A stretch of DNA of 64,000 bases. Source: Acidobacteriota bacterium (GTDB lineage: Bacteria; Acidobacteriota; Vicinamibacteria; Marinacidobacterales; Marinacidobacteraceae). Location: positions 35,250 to 99,249 of the forward strand of contig JAJEIY010000030.1 of assembly GCA_022828085.1 (NCBI GenBank), written 5' to 3'. Made by a program: the position numbers and the translations under genes. The first letter of the stretch is position 1; each line of letters opens with the position of its first letter. The notes under the pieces were generated by a model. The model searched no databases and was not told where the DNA came from. It was given only the letters and a program-made list of their open reading frames with translations. Shown here piece by piece: positions 17,813-25,849 of this stretch.

Positions 17813-18612
17813 GTTCTCCGCACCTTCAACTCGATTTCGCCGCCGACGGTGTCGTCCGGCTGAGCCTCCGGCGTCCGGAGGCTCGGAACGCGTTGACCCC
17901 GGAAATGGTTGCCGGAATCCCGCGGCTCCTCGAGGAACTGGCGGCTCTGCCGGCGGAGGAGTGCCGGGTGGTGGTGTTGGAGGGTGAGGGGAAGGTCTTC
18001 TGCGCCGGCGCCGACCTGAAGGCGATGCGCGAGTCCGGGCGGGCGAGCGAGGAGGAGAATCGCGAGGACGCCCGGCGCTTCGCAACCCTCTTCCGGTCGG
18101 TCGCGGCGTTTCCGGCCCCGGTGATCGCCGCGGTTCAGGGGGCGGCACTCGGCGGGGGCTTCGGGCTCGCCGTGTGCGCCGACCACGTCGTCGCGGAGGA
18201 CACTGCCCGCTTCGGCACGCCCGAGGCGCGGCTCGGGCTCGTCCCGGCGGTCATCTCCCCCTACGTGGTCCGGCGCCTGGGGCCGGGCCGCGCCGGCCCG
18301 TTCCTGCTGGGCGGCGCCGTGGCCCGGGGACTCCCCGCCCTCGCCGCCGGAATCGCGCACGAGCTGACCCCGGTGGGAGGTCTGGAGGATGTGCTCGCGC
18401 AGACGGTGGAACGCTTCCTCGGCAGCGCCCCGCGCGCGGTGCGCCAGGCCAAGGCGCTCATGCTGCGAGAGGCTCCGCTGCCTCCGCCGGATGTCGAGGA
18501 GTTGACCATCCGCACCATCGCCGAGGCGCGGGCCTCCAAGGAAGGGCAGGCGGGAACGGCGGCCTTCTTCGCGAAGCTGCCGCCGCCCTGGGCGCCGTCA
18601 GGCTCGCAATAA
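17809..18612 (+). CDS. Enoyl-CoA hydratase/isomerase family protein
   Basis: A 267-residue crotonase-fold protein: GKVFCAGADLKAM gives the first oxyanion-hole strand, AAVQGAALGGGFGLAVCADHV the second, and FGTPEARLGLVPAVISPYV carries the glutamate positions used for water addition. In leucine breakdown the equivalent enzyme hydrates methylglutaconyl-CoA, and in terpene breakdown isohexenylglutaconyl-CoA. The ATG overlaps the preceding stop (ATGA), and the biotin-carrying subunit starts 8 nt downstream, which fits a hydratase acting right after the carboxylase. Confidence 0.9.
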   Translation: MSSPHLQLDFAADGVVRLSLRRPEARNALTPEMVAGIPRLLEELAALPAEECRVVVLEGEGKVFCAGADLKAMRESGRASEEENREDARRFATLFRSVAAFPAPVIAAVQGAALGGGFGLAVCADHVVAEDTARFGTPEARLGLVPAVISPYVVRRLGPGRAGPFLLGGAVARGLPALAAGIAHELTPVGGLEDVLAQTVERFLGSAPRAVRQAKALMLREAPLPPPDVEELTIRTIAEARASKEGQAGTAAFFAKLPPPWAPSGSQ

Positions 18613-18620
18613 CGACGCTC

Positions 18621-20543
18621 GTGTCCTCCGCCCCGCGGCTGCTCATCGCGAACCGCGGCGAGATCGCCCGGCGGATTCTTCGCTCCGCCCGCGCGCGCGG
18701 CTGCCGGGTGGCCGTCGTCTCGACCGCCGCCGATCGCGGGGCCCCGGTGCGGGGGGAAGCCGATCGGGTCTTTGAGGTTCCGGGTTTTCTGGACAGTCAC
18801 GCCATCGTCGCCGCGGCCGCCGGCTGGGGCGCCGGACTGCTGCATCCCGGATACGGGTTCCTGTCGGAGAGCGCGTCGTTCGCCGCCGCCGTCGAGGCCG
18901 CCGGGATCGCCTTCGTGGGCCCGACAGCGGAGAGCATGCGCCTTCTCGGCGACAAGGAGGCGGCCCGGCGGACCGCCGTGGCGGCCGGAGTTCCGGTATT
19001 GCCTTCGCTGGGAGTCGACGAACTCGCCTCCGAACCGGACCCCGTGGCGGGCGTGGAACGGGCCGGGGTGGGTTTTCCGTGCGCCGTGAAGGCGGCGGCG
19101 GGCGGCGGCGGCATCGGCATCCGCGTGGTCCGCCGTCCGGAAGCGCTGGCCGAGGCGCTTTCGACAGCCGCCTCCGAGGCCCGGGCGGCGTTCGGGGACG
19201 GCCGCGTCTACGTCGAGCGCTGGCTCGACCGCCCGCGTCATGTCGAGATCCAGGTGCTCGGCGACGGGTTGGGAGCCGGAATCCACCTGGGCGAGCGCGA
19301 GTGTTCCGTCCAGCGCCGCCGCCAGAAACTCCTCGAATGGGCGCCCGGATTCGGAATCTCGGAAGGTCTGCGAGCCCGGATGGGGGAAGCCGCGCTGCGG
19401 CTGGTGATCGCGAGCCGCTACCGGGGCGCCGGGACCGTCGAATTCCTGCTCGAACCGGACGGCACCTTCCACTTTCTGGAGGTAAACACCCGACTCCAGG
19501 TGGAACACCCGGTCACCGAGGAGATCTACGGCGTGGATCTCGTGGACGCGCAACTGGAGATCGCCACCGGCGGCTGGCCCGCGTCGCTACCGGCTCCGGT
19601 GTCCCGGGTGGAGTCGTTCGAACCCCTCTCGCCCGGCGGGGCGGCCTTCGAGGCGCGGATCGTCGCCGAATCGCCGCAGCGCGGATTTGCGCCCAGCCCC
19701 GGACGTCTTCGCCGCTACCGTGAGCCTGAGGCGGACGGCGTGCGGGTCGATTCCGGGGTGGTCGAGGGCAGTCCGGTGCCCCCCGGCTTCGACTCCCTGC
19801 TGGCGAAGGTGATCGCCTCGGGCGACTCGCACGCCGCCGCGGCGGCGCGGCTCGCGTCCGCACTCGAGGGCACCGTGATCCACGGGGTGGAGACGAACGC
19901 TTCGCTCATGATTTCCGTGCTGCGGCATCCGGACCTGCTCGGCGAGCGCGTTCACGCCGGTTGGCTGGAGGTGCGCATCGAGGAACTCGCCGCTTCCCGG
20001 CTGGCGCCGGACGTGATGGCCCTACTTGAGCGTGCGGGGGTAGCCGACGCGGTGGCGGCGGCCACTTCGCGGCGCCGGACGACCGCGGGAGCGGACGTCT
20101 TCAGGTCGCTCGGTCAGGAGGACGAGTTTCCGCGGGTGGAGCCGGGACGGCGAGCGGGCGAGGTGGCGCTCTCGGGCCCCGCGGTCCGTGACGCGGGGGC
20201 CGGCGAGGCGCTGAACGTCACGGCCACCCGGCTCGCCGGCGGGCGCGAGCTGGCGGTCACCGTGTCCGGCGAGACCCTGGCGCTGCCGCTCTCCGCGGAG
20301 GGGGAAAGCGTCGGTCGCGGGCAGGACTCCGGGGAGGTGCGGGCCCCACTCGCCGGCCAGGTCATCCGCATCCTCGAAGGCGGGAGCAGTGTCGAGGAAG
20401 GGGACGTGGTCGCCGTGATCGAGTCCATGAAGATGCACTGGGAGATCCGCGCGCCGGCAGACGGGGTTCTCGCCGACTGTGATGTCCGACCCGGAGATGC
20501 CGTCGCCGCCGGCGTCGTCCTGTTTCGGGTCACGACGGATTGA
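18621..20543 (+). CDS. Acyl-CoA carboxylase, biotin carboxylase/biotin carrier (alpha) subunit
   Basis: The 640-residue protein starts LLIANRGEIARRILRSAR and carries the biotin carboxylase domain (HPGYGFLSESASFA; KAAAGGGGIGIRV ATP-grasp loop; EVNTRLQVEHPVTEEIYG) to about residue 450, a linker domain, and a C-terminal carrier domain with the biotinylation motif ESMKM about 45 residues from the end. It carboxylates biotin with ATP and bicarbonate and hands CO2 to the beta subunit at 14295. GTG at 18621 is the likely start, 8 nt after the hydratase stop. No biotin ligase gene is visible nearby. Confidence 0.92.
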   Translation: MSSAPRLLIANRGEIARRILRSARARGCRVAVVSTAADRGAPVRGEADRVFEVPGFLDSHAIVAAAAGWGAGLLHPGYGFLSESASFAAAVEAAGIAFVGPTAESMRLLGDKEAARRTAVAAGVPVLPSLGVDELASEPDPVAGVERAGVGFPCAVKAAAGGGGIGIRVVRRPEALAEALSTAASEARAAFGDGRVYVERWLDRPRHVEIQVLGDGLGAGIHLGERECSVQRRRQKLLEWAPGFGISEGLRARMGEAALRLVIASRYRGAGTVEFLLEPDGTFHFLEVNTRLQVEHPVTEEIYGVDLVDAQLEIATGGWPASLPAPVSRVESFEPLSPGGAAFEARIVAESPQRGFAPSPGRLRRYREPEADGVRVDSGVVEGSPVPPGFDSLLAKVIASGDSHAAAAARLASALEGTVIHGVETNASLMISVLRHPDLLGERVHAGWLEVRIEELAASRLAPDVMALLERAGVADAVAAATSRRRTTAGADVFRSLGQEDEFPRVEPGRRAGEVALSGPAVRDAGAGEALNVTATRLAGGRELAVTVSGETLALPLSAEGESVGRGQDSGEVRAPLAGQVIRILEGGSSVEEGDVVAVIESMKMHWEIRAPADGVLADCDVRPGDAVAAGVVLFRVTTD

Positions 20544-20564
20544 CTGAGCGCAGCGATCACCCTC

Positions 20565-20591
20565 GATGTCCCGGAGGTTGTCCGGGACATC
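20565..20591 (+). terminator. Hairpin terminator candidate after the carboxylase operon
   Basis: GATGTCCCGGA-GGTTG-TCCGGGACATC is a perfect 11-bp stem with a 5-nt loop, 21 nt after the carboxylase stop. There is no T-run after it, so it may be Rho-linked or only stabilise the 3' end. Confidence 0.5.
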
Positions 20592-20693
20592 GCCGGTCGT
20601 CAGATCAGACCGGTATTGCGCGACCGTCATGATCGCAAGAATTCGGGGGCCGCGTAATCGATCCACCGGTATTCTTGAGGACGGGCCGTCCAT

Positions 20694-22082
20694 ATGCGAC
20701 CGAAGGGAGACACCGCTTGGGACGACGCCCCTCCTGGCATCGGTCGGGACCGCATCGAGGTGTACCGGGCCGGACTCTCCACGAAGAAGCGTCAGGACGT
20801 TCAGGAGCGCCTCAAACGGGGTGACGTGCGGCTGGTCTTCGCGACCAACGCGCTTGAACTGGGAATCGACATCGGTGGTCTCGACGGGGTCGTCCTCGCC
20901 GGCTTTCCGGAAAGCATCATGGCGGCCTGGCAGCGCATCGGCCGTGCCGGGCGCTCCTGGAAGTCTGATGCCTTCGTCCTCTACTTCGCCCGCAACAATC
21001 CGGTGGACCAGTTCCATGGTTCCAACCTGCCGGCGTTTCTGACCAAGCCGCTGGACGAGCTCGTCATCAATCCCGGCAACCCGGACCTCGTCGAAAGACA
21101 TGTCCCCTGCGTGCTTCACGAGAGCGGGAGCGTCGACGGGCTGAGGAATGGTGCGGAGATTCTTCGGCCGGTGCTCTATGACGCGGCGGAAAAGAAGCTC
21201 CGCGCCGGCTCGGTCATTGCGAAGGGCGTCACCCCGCAGCTCTACATCAACCTGCGGGGTGGCAGCACCGGTCAGTACGTCCTCAAGAAGGGAGAAGAGG
21301 AGATCGGCACCATGTCGGCGCAGCAGCAGTTTCGGGAGGCGTACGACCGGGCCATCTACATGCACGGCGGAGCCACCTATCGGGTCACGGAGATCGCGAC
21401 CGGACGGGACGGCGGATCCATTCACCTTCAGGAGGAGCAGCCCTGGCTTCATACCAACCCCGTCATCACCACGACAGTGACGATGCAGAACATCTTCGAG
21501 GGGCACAAATGGAGTTCCGCGGGACCCGAGGCAACCTACGGCGACAGCTCCTCGATGGAACGCATCCACCAGGTGGTGGAGGTGGATGAGCGGTCCGACG
21601 AGGAACGCGACCGATGGACGCCGTCGTCGAATCAAGCACGATTCGACCGGGCGCACGCCCTCTGTATCTCCCTGCCTCCCGACGGCTCCGACGAGGCGGT
21701 TCCCGCGATGGCGGGCATCGGCGTGCAGACGTGTCAGCACCTGCTCCGGGTCGGTGCTCTGTTTTCGATACCCATCGACGCCCACGACGTCTTCACCCAT
21801 GCTGACAGCGGAACGCGTTCGATTTTTCTCGTCGAGAGCTACCCCGGGGGCATCGGCATCGCGCGCAAGGCGCTCGAGGTATGGAGAGGAATGCTCAAAG
21901 TCGGGATGGAGGTCGCCGAGCGGTGCCGATGCGCGAAGAGCTGCCCCAACTGCATCTCCCCTCCGCGGTCTTACGATCTGGACAAGGACGCCGGGATCGA
22001 GTTCGCCAGTCGGCTCTTGGCCGGATCGGAAGGCCGACACACCCACGAGTTCCGTGCGGGCCTCTGGGAGCCGGTTCGCTGA
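20694..22082 (+). pseudogene. 5'-truncated DEAD/DEAH helicase with DUF1998/MZB domain (MrfA/YprA type)
   Basis: The 462-residue frame contains only the second half of a superfamily 2 helicase. Motif IV-VI sequences are present (YRAGLSTKKRQDVQ, FATNALELGIDIGG, QRIGRAGR), and the end has the DUF1998 zinc-binding cluster CRCAKSCPNC near residue 410. RecA domain 1 with Walker A and DExH is missing; nothing like it is seen in the 150 bp upstream, so this is a remnant rather than a frameshift. Intact relatives (MrfA, Hrq1-like) are about 700-800 residues and act in DNA damage repair or in defence islands. It could still make a protein, but not an active helicase. Confidence 0.75.
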
Positions 22083-22187
22083 ACTGAGGGCGCTGAGCCC
22101 CCGAAGCCCACGAATCCGCTAGCAATTGCCCAGCGCCTCGGTGGCGTGGCCCGCCGGGGCCATCTGGCCCGGGGGCGGTACGTGGTT

Positions 22188-22237
22188 GCGGCCGTCCGGG
22201 CCGCGTGCCGACCGGAGGTCGGCGCTCCAAGCCGTTT
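22188..22237 (-). repeat. Modular intergenic hairpin repeat, copy G (minus strand)
   Basis: Read on the minus strand it gives CGGCTTGGAGCGCC, stem GCCGACC/GGTCGGC with TCC loop (22223-22207), then a 6-bp second hairpin GCGGCC/GGCCGC (22204-22188). It lies in the 272-bp gap 22083-22354; the rest of that gap shows no gene. Confidence 0.75.
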
Positions 22238-22354
22238 CTGCATTTCGGGCTGCTATCCGCAGCAATCGGCTGGCCGGGGTCCGAGTTCCAGCCGGGCCGA
22301 CGAAACCGCACCCGGGCCGTCGCCTGATGGGGTAGGCTCGGTCCGGGAACAGGA

Positions 22355-22618
22355 ATGGACGACAGGATCACCACCGGCATCCGGGCGTTCATGGGTCGTG
22401 ATTGGCAGCGGGTACGCGATTTCAAGGACGCCCATTGGGCCGAGCGTATCGAACGTCTCGGGCCTCTGGAAGGACTGCGCATCGCTGACGAGCTGCGCCG
22501 ACAGGCGATCCTCGAGAACCCGGGCTGGCCCGATGCGCAGAGCCGCCGTGAAGACCTGGCCTCCCACGTCCGCCTAGCCGCTCTGTTCGCCCGCGCCGAT
22601 GCAGCCCGCCGGCCGTGA
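22355..22618 (+). CDS. Small protein of unknown function paired with a nucleotidyltransferase
   Basis: An 87-residue basic/acidic helical protein (MDDRITTGIRAFMG start; ERLGPLEGLRIADELRRQA in the middle) that I cannot assign to a named family. Its 3' end overlaps the nucleotidyltransferase start by 20 nt, a layout typical of toxin-antitoxin pairs. A TAGGCT -10-like box lies at 22333-22338, and AGGA abuts the ATG. It may be the antitoxin or accessory partner; that is inference from position only. Confidence 0.6.
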   Translation: MDDRITTGIRAFMGRDWQRVRDFKDAHWAERIERLGPLEGLRIADELRRQAILENPGWPDAQSRREDLASHVRLAALFARADAARRP

Positions 22619-23168
22619 TCTGCTGGCCGCCCTGGCGGCGGTCCTGAACCGATGGGGGCGCTGGTATCTGTTCGGCGCCCAGGCGGTCGTCGTGTATGGC
22701 GTGCCCCGCATGAGCGCTGATGTCGATGTCACGCTGCGACTCGTTCCCGACGAACCGGATCGTTTCGTCCGCGACATGGACGCCGCCGGGTTCGCTCTGG
22801 CGGTCCAGGATCCGGACTTCGTTCGGGAGACGCGCGTGATGCCGTTCGTTCACGCGGCCACAGGGATGCCGCTTGATGTCGTGTTCGCCGGATCCGGCCT
22901 TGAAGAGGAGTTCCTCGAGCGAGCGAAGACGACGGACATCGGCGGCGTCGAGGTCCCGTTGATCGATGTCGCCGATCTCGTAATCGCCAAGATCCTCGCT
23001 GGCCGCCCCAAGGACCTGGAGGACGTGCGGAGCCTCTGGCGTCTGCACGGATCCGCAGTGGACCACCGCCGAATCCGGCGTCTGCTGCGATCCCTCGAAG
23101 CGGCCCTCGACCGGAGCGATCTGGTATCGAGTTTCGAGGCCATGCAGCGGGCCGTCCAACCGCGTTGA
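22599..23168 (+). CDS. Nucleotidyltransferase-fold protein (AbiEii/DUF6036-like)
   Basis: The 189-residue product has a minimal nucleotidyltransferase signature: LFGAQAVVVYGVPRMSADVDV, with the GG/GA-loop, arginine and the two metal-binding aspartates (ADVDV), followed by PLDVVFAG and PLIDVADLVIAKILAGRPKDLEDV, the second helical half of this family. Related proteins are toxins that add nucleotides to tRNA acceptor ends or are MNT-type partners of HEPN toxins. The ATG at 22599 overlaps the small gene upstream. Biological role as a toxin is inferred. Confidence 0.75.
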   Translation: MQPAGRDLLAALAAVLNRWGRWYLFGAQAVVVYGVPRMSADVDVTLRLVPDEPDRFVRDMDAAGFALAVQDPDFVRETRVMPFVHAATGMPLDVVFAGSGLEEEFLERAKTTDIGGVEVPLIDVADLVIAKILAGRPKDLEDVRSLWRLHGSAVDHRRIRRLLRSLEAALDRSDLVSSFEAMQRAVQPR

Positions 23169-23270
23169 TCGAGCCGGGCGTCTCGCTCCGCCCGCGAACA
23201 CTGGCCGTGCTCGCGGCGCCGCCTGCGAAGTCCCCGGCTGACGGGAAACCGTTCGCCATACCCTTGTGCG

Positions 23271-24677
23271 ATGGGAGCCCATGCGACGGAGCGTCCGGCG
23301 GACGTCGGTCGCGGGCTCGACATCTACATCGTCCTCTCGGCGCTGATCGCGGTCGCGGCGCTCCTCACCTGGATCATTCCGGCGGGCCGCTACGAGCGGA
23401 CGGTCCTTCCCGATGGCCGCGAGGCGGTGGTGCCGGGGTCGTACCAGGTCATCGAGCGGTCGCCGGCGGGCTTCTGGGAGGTGGTGACCGCAATCCCGGA
23501 CGGGTTGACCGACGCGGCGAGCGTGGTCTTCCTCGTGTTCCTGTGCGCGGGCTCGGTGGGGGTGATGCGCCGGGCGGGAATCCTGGATCTCGGGGTGAAC
23601 CGGCTGGCCGCCGCCACCGGGCGGCGGGTCGAACTGCTGATCCCGGCGCTCATGTTCGGCTTCGCGGCGGTCTCGGGCGCGGTGGGGATGCCGGAGCTCT
23701 CGATCGCCTATCTACCGATCGTGACGCCGATGCTCGGACGGCTGGGCTGCGGGCGAACGACGGCGACCGCGGTCGCCCTGCTCCCCACCACCCTCGGCGC
23801 GGCATTCGGCGTGACGGTGCCGGCGACCGTGGGCATCGGGCACATGCTGGCGGGGCTGCCGATGTTCTCGGGCGCCTCCTACCGGTTTGTCTTCTTCCTG
23901 ATCGTCCAGGCCGCGGCGGCCGTCTTCGTGGTGCGGCGGGCCCGGCGGGAGATCGCTAGGCGCCACGAGCCGCGCGATCCCCGGGAGACCATTGCCGCCT
24001 CGTCGGACGAAACTCCGCCGGCCGCCTTCCGCGGGCGCCAGAAGGCGGCGGGTGTGGTCGCGCTCGGGCTGTTCGCCGTCTTCGTGGTTTCGGTCCTGAC
24101 GCTGGGGCTCGGGTTCGAGGAGATCGGGGGCGCCTTCGTCGCGATGGCGGTCGTCGTTTCGCTGGTGGCGGGGCGGGGCCTGAACCAGATCTGCACGGAC
24201 TTCAACGACGCGTTCCGCGAGATCCTGGTGGGCGCCCTGGTGTGCGGAGTGGCCCGCGGCGTCTCGGTGGTGATGACCGAGGGGATGGTCATGGACACCG
24301 TGGTCTACGGCGCCGCTCTGCTGGTGTCTTCGCTGCCGCCGGCGCTCACCGCCGTGGGGGTGCTGTTCGGACAGACGATCTTCAACTTCCTCGTCCCCTC
24401 CGGGAGCGGACAAGCCCTGATCACCTTGCCCATCCTGGTGCCGGTGGCCGACCTCGCGGGGGTCACCCGGCAGGTGGTGGTGCTCGCCACCCAGTGGGGC
24501 GACGGCATCACGAACGTGATCTTCCCGACGTCCGGGTACTTCATGGCGACGCTCGTGATGGCGCGCGTCGGCCTCCTGCAGTGGATCCGCTACTACCTGC
24601 CGCTCTTCGGGATCATTCTCCTGGTCGCGACCGGCGGACTCGTGGTCGCCCAGCACATACAGCTCGGCCCGTTCTGA
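23271..24677 (+). CDS. YfcC-family membrane carrier
   Basis: A 468-residue inner-membrane protein with about 10-12 hydrophobic segments: LDIYIVLSALIAVAALLTWI near the start, VVFLVFLCAGSVGVMRRAGILD, SGAVGMPELSIAYLPIV, and the re-entrant loop NFLVPSGSGQALITLPILV followed by ATQWGDGITNVIFPTSG, which marks the YfcC/C4-dicarboxylate carrier group. Members are thought to move basic amino acids or carboxylates. It lies 7 nt before an AllA-like gene, so a ureide or related carboxylate is a possible cargo. The ATG at 23271 has no clear Shine-Dalgarno; TACCCT lies 6 nt upstream. Confidence 0.85.
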   Translation: MGAHATERPADVGRGLDIYIVLSALIAVAALLTWIIPAGRYERTVLPDGREAVVPGSYQVIERSPAGFWEVVTAIPDGLTDAASVVFLVFLCAGSVGVMRRAGILDLGVNRLAAATGRRVELLIPALMFGFAAVSGAVGMPELSIAYLPIVTPMLGRLGCGRTTATAVALLPTTLGAAFGVTVPATVGIGHMLAGLPMFSGASYRFVFFLIVQAAAAVFVVRRARREIARRHEPRDPRETIAASSDETPPAAFRGRQKAAGVVALGLFAVFVVSVLTLGLGFEEIGGAFVAMAVVVSLVAGRGLNQICTDFNDAFREILVGALVCGVARGVSVVMTEGMVMDTVVYGAALLVSSLPPALTAVGVLFGQTIFNFLVPSGSGQALITLPILVPVADLAGVTRQVVVLATQWGDGITNVIFPTSGYFMATLVMARVGLLQWIRYYLPLFGIILLVATGGLVVAQHIQLGPF

Positions 24678-24684
24678 GGTCACC

Positions 24685-25176
24685 ATGCGAATCGTCAAAC
24701 TTCCGGTCGAGCCCATGACGGCCGAGTCCTTCGCCCCCTACGGCGAGGTCATCGAGGCGCGGGAACGGCCGGCCGATGGCCGCCGGTTCTTTCCGGTCGA
24801 CTTCCGGATCGATGGCCGGACCACGATGGACGTCATCTGGCAACCGGCCGGGGGAAAGCGGTTCCGGATGCTGGAGCGCCACTTCGCGGTCACCCAGGCG
24901 TTCATCCCGCTCGAGGGTGCGCCCGCGGTGGTGGCGGTGGCCCCGCCCACCGATCTCGACGACGCCGAGGCCGTTCCGAAGCCCGAGGAGGTGCGCGCCT
25001 TCCTCATCGATCCGGGGAAGGGGTACGCCTACAGGACCGGGACCTGGCATTCCCTCGACCGCTACCTGCTCGAGCCGCCGGGCGCCAGCTTCGTGATCCT
25101 GAACGTGGATCCCAACCCGACGCAGTTCGTGGACTACGGCGAGCGGTTCGGGGTGGAGTTCGAGGTGGACGCGTAG
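24685..25176 (+). CDS. allA: Ureidoglycolate lyase-like protein
   Basis: The 163-residue cupin resembles AllA (E. coli, about 160 aa), which splits ureidoglycolate to glyoxylate and urea at the end of purine/allantoin breakdown. Visible features are SFAPYGEVIEA at the N-terminus, RMLERHFAVTQAFIPLEG, YRTGTWHSLDRYLLEP with the conserved Trp-His, and FVILNVDP. GAGGT precedes the ATG. Glyoxylate handling also appears at 29797 (hydroxyacid dehydrogenase), but the two are not in one operon. No other allantoin genes are seen. Confidence 0.8.
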   Translation: MRIVKLPVEPMTAESFAPYGEVIEARERPADGRRFFPVDFRIDGRTTMDVIWQPAGGKRFRMLERHFAVTQAFIPLEGAPAVVAVAPPTDLDDAEAVPKPEEVRAFLIDPGKGYAYRTGTWHSLDRYLLEPPGASFVILNVDPNPTQFVDYGERFGVEFEVDA

Positions 25177-25196
25177 GGGGGCGGTGCGTCCCCTAC
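25173..25196. terminator. Possible bidirectional hairpin between convergent genes
   Basis: GTAGGGG (25173-25179) pairs with CCCCTAC (25190-25196) around a 10-nt loop, spanning the stop codons of the AllA-like gene and the convergent gene at 25193. No T-run follows on either strand, so activity is uncertain. Confidence 0.35.
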
Positions 25197-25849
25197 CGCA
25201 GGATCCGGCGTTCCGCGGCGAGGGCGTCCAGTTCCCGGTCCAGCTCTTCCGCTTCCGCCCGGAGGCGGTTCGTGTCGAGGGGACTCAGGAACCGATTGGG
25301 GTTGCGCGGCGCGGTGGGAAGGCCGCTTGACCCGATGGCGGTCAGCGAGGCCTCGATGTCGAGCAGGCGCTCCCGGATCTCGGCTTCCCGTTCCGCGATC
25401 TCGCGGAGCCGGGCTTCGATGGCTTCCTGAACGTCATCCGCGCTGGGTTCGGCCGTGTCCTCGCCGGGGTCGCCGGGCGGAAGGTCTTCGCCGGTGACGG
25501 GAGGGTCGCGGAGTGGGTCCGTCTCAAGCGGAGCCGGCGGTTGATCCGGACTCGTGGAGCGCGTACCGGAGAGATCGGCGTCGGTGAAGCGCGGCGCCGG
25601 GCCGTGTCGCTCCCGGCTGGCCGCGATGCGGGCGCGGTTCCGCCGCGCGGCCTCGGCAAGCAACGGCTGGTTCTCCTGAGCGGACGGTGAGGGAGTCGTG
25701 CTCCCTGTTGTCGCGATCAGGAGGCCGAAGGCGAGAACCGCGACGAACGGCTCAGGTCTTGACTGGAGTACCGAAGCGGTCGCGCAGGACGTACGGCGGA
25801 AGGCGATATTCCTCGCGGAACATCTGGGTACGGACAGAACCCGTGACAT
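25193..25849 (-). CDS. Exported coiled-coil protein of unknown function
   Basis: The 218-residue frame has a hydrophobic segment at residues about 34-50 (FVAVLAFGLLIATTG), a proline-rich middle, and a charged coiled coil at 135-170 (EARLREIAEREAEIRERL). I do not recognise a family. The start is problematic: the only usual start codon in frame is the ATG at 25849, which overlaps the preceding gene by 98 nt and puts 33 residues before the signal-like segment. A rare start such as CTG near the segment is possible. It is the last of three minus-strand genes for exported proteins. Confidence 0.55.
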   Translation of the reverse strand: MSRVLSVPRCSARNIAFRRTSCATASVLQSRPEPFVAVLAFGLLIATTGSTTPSPSAQENQPLLAEAARRNRARIAASRERHGPAPRFTDADLSGTRSTSPDQPPAPLETDPLRDPPVTGEDLPPGDPGEDTAEPSADDVQEAIEARLREIAEREAEIRERLLDIEASLTAIGSSGLPTAPRNPNRFLSPLDTNRLRAEAEELDRELDALAAERRILR

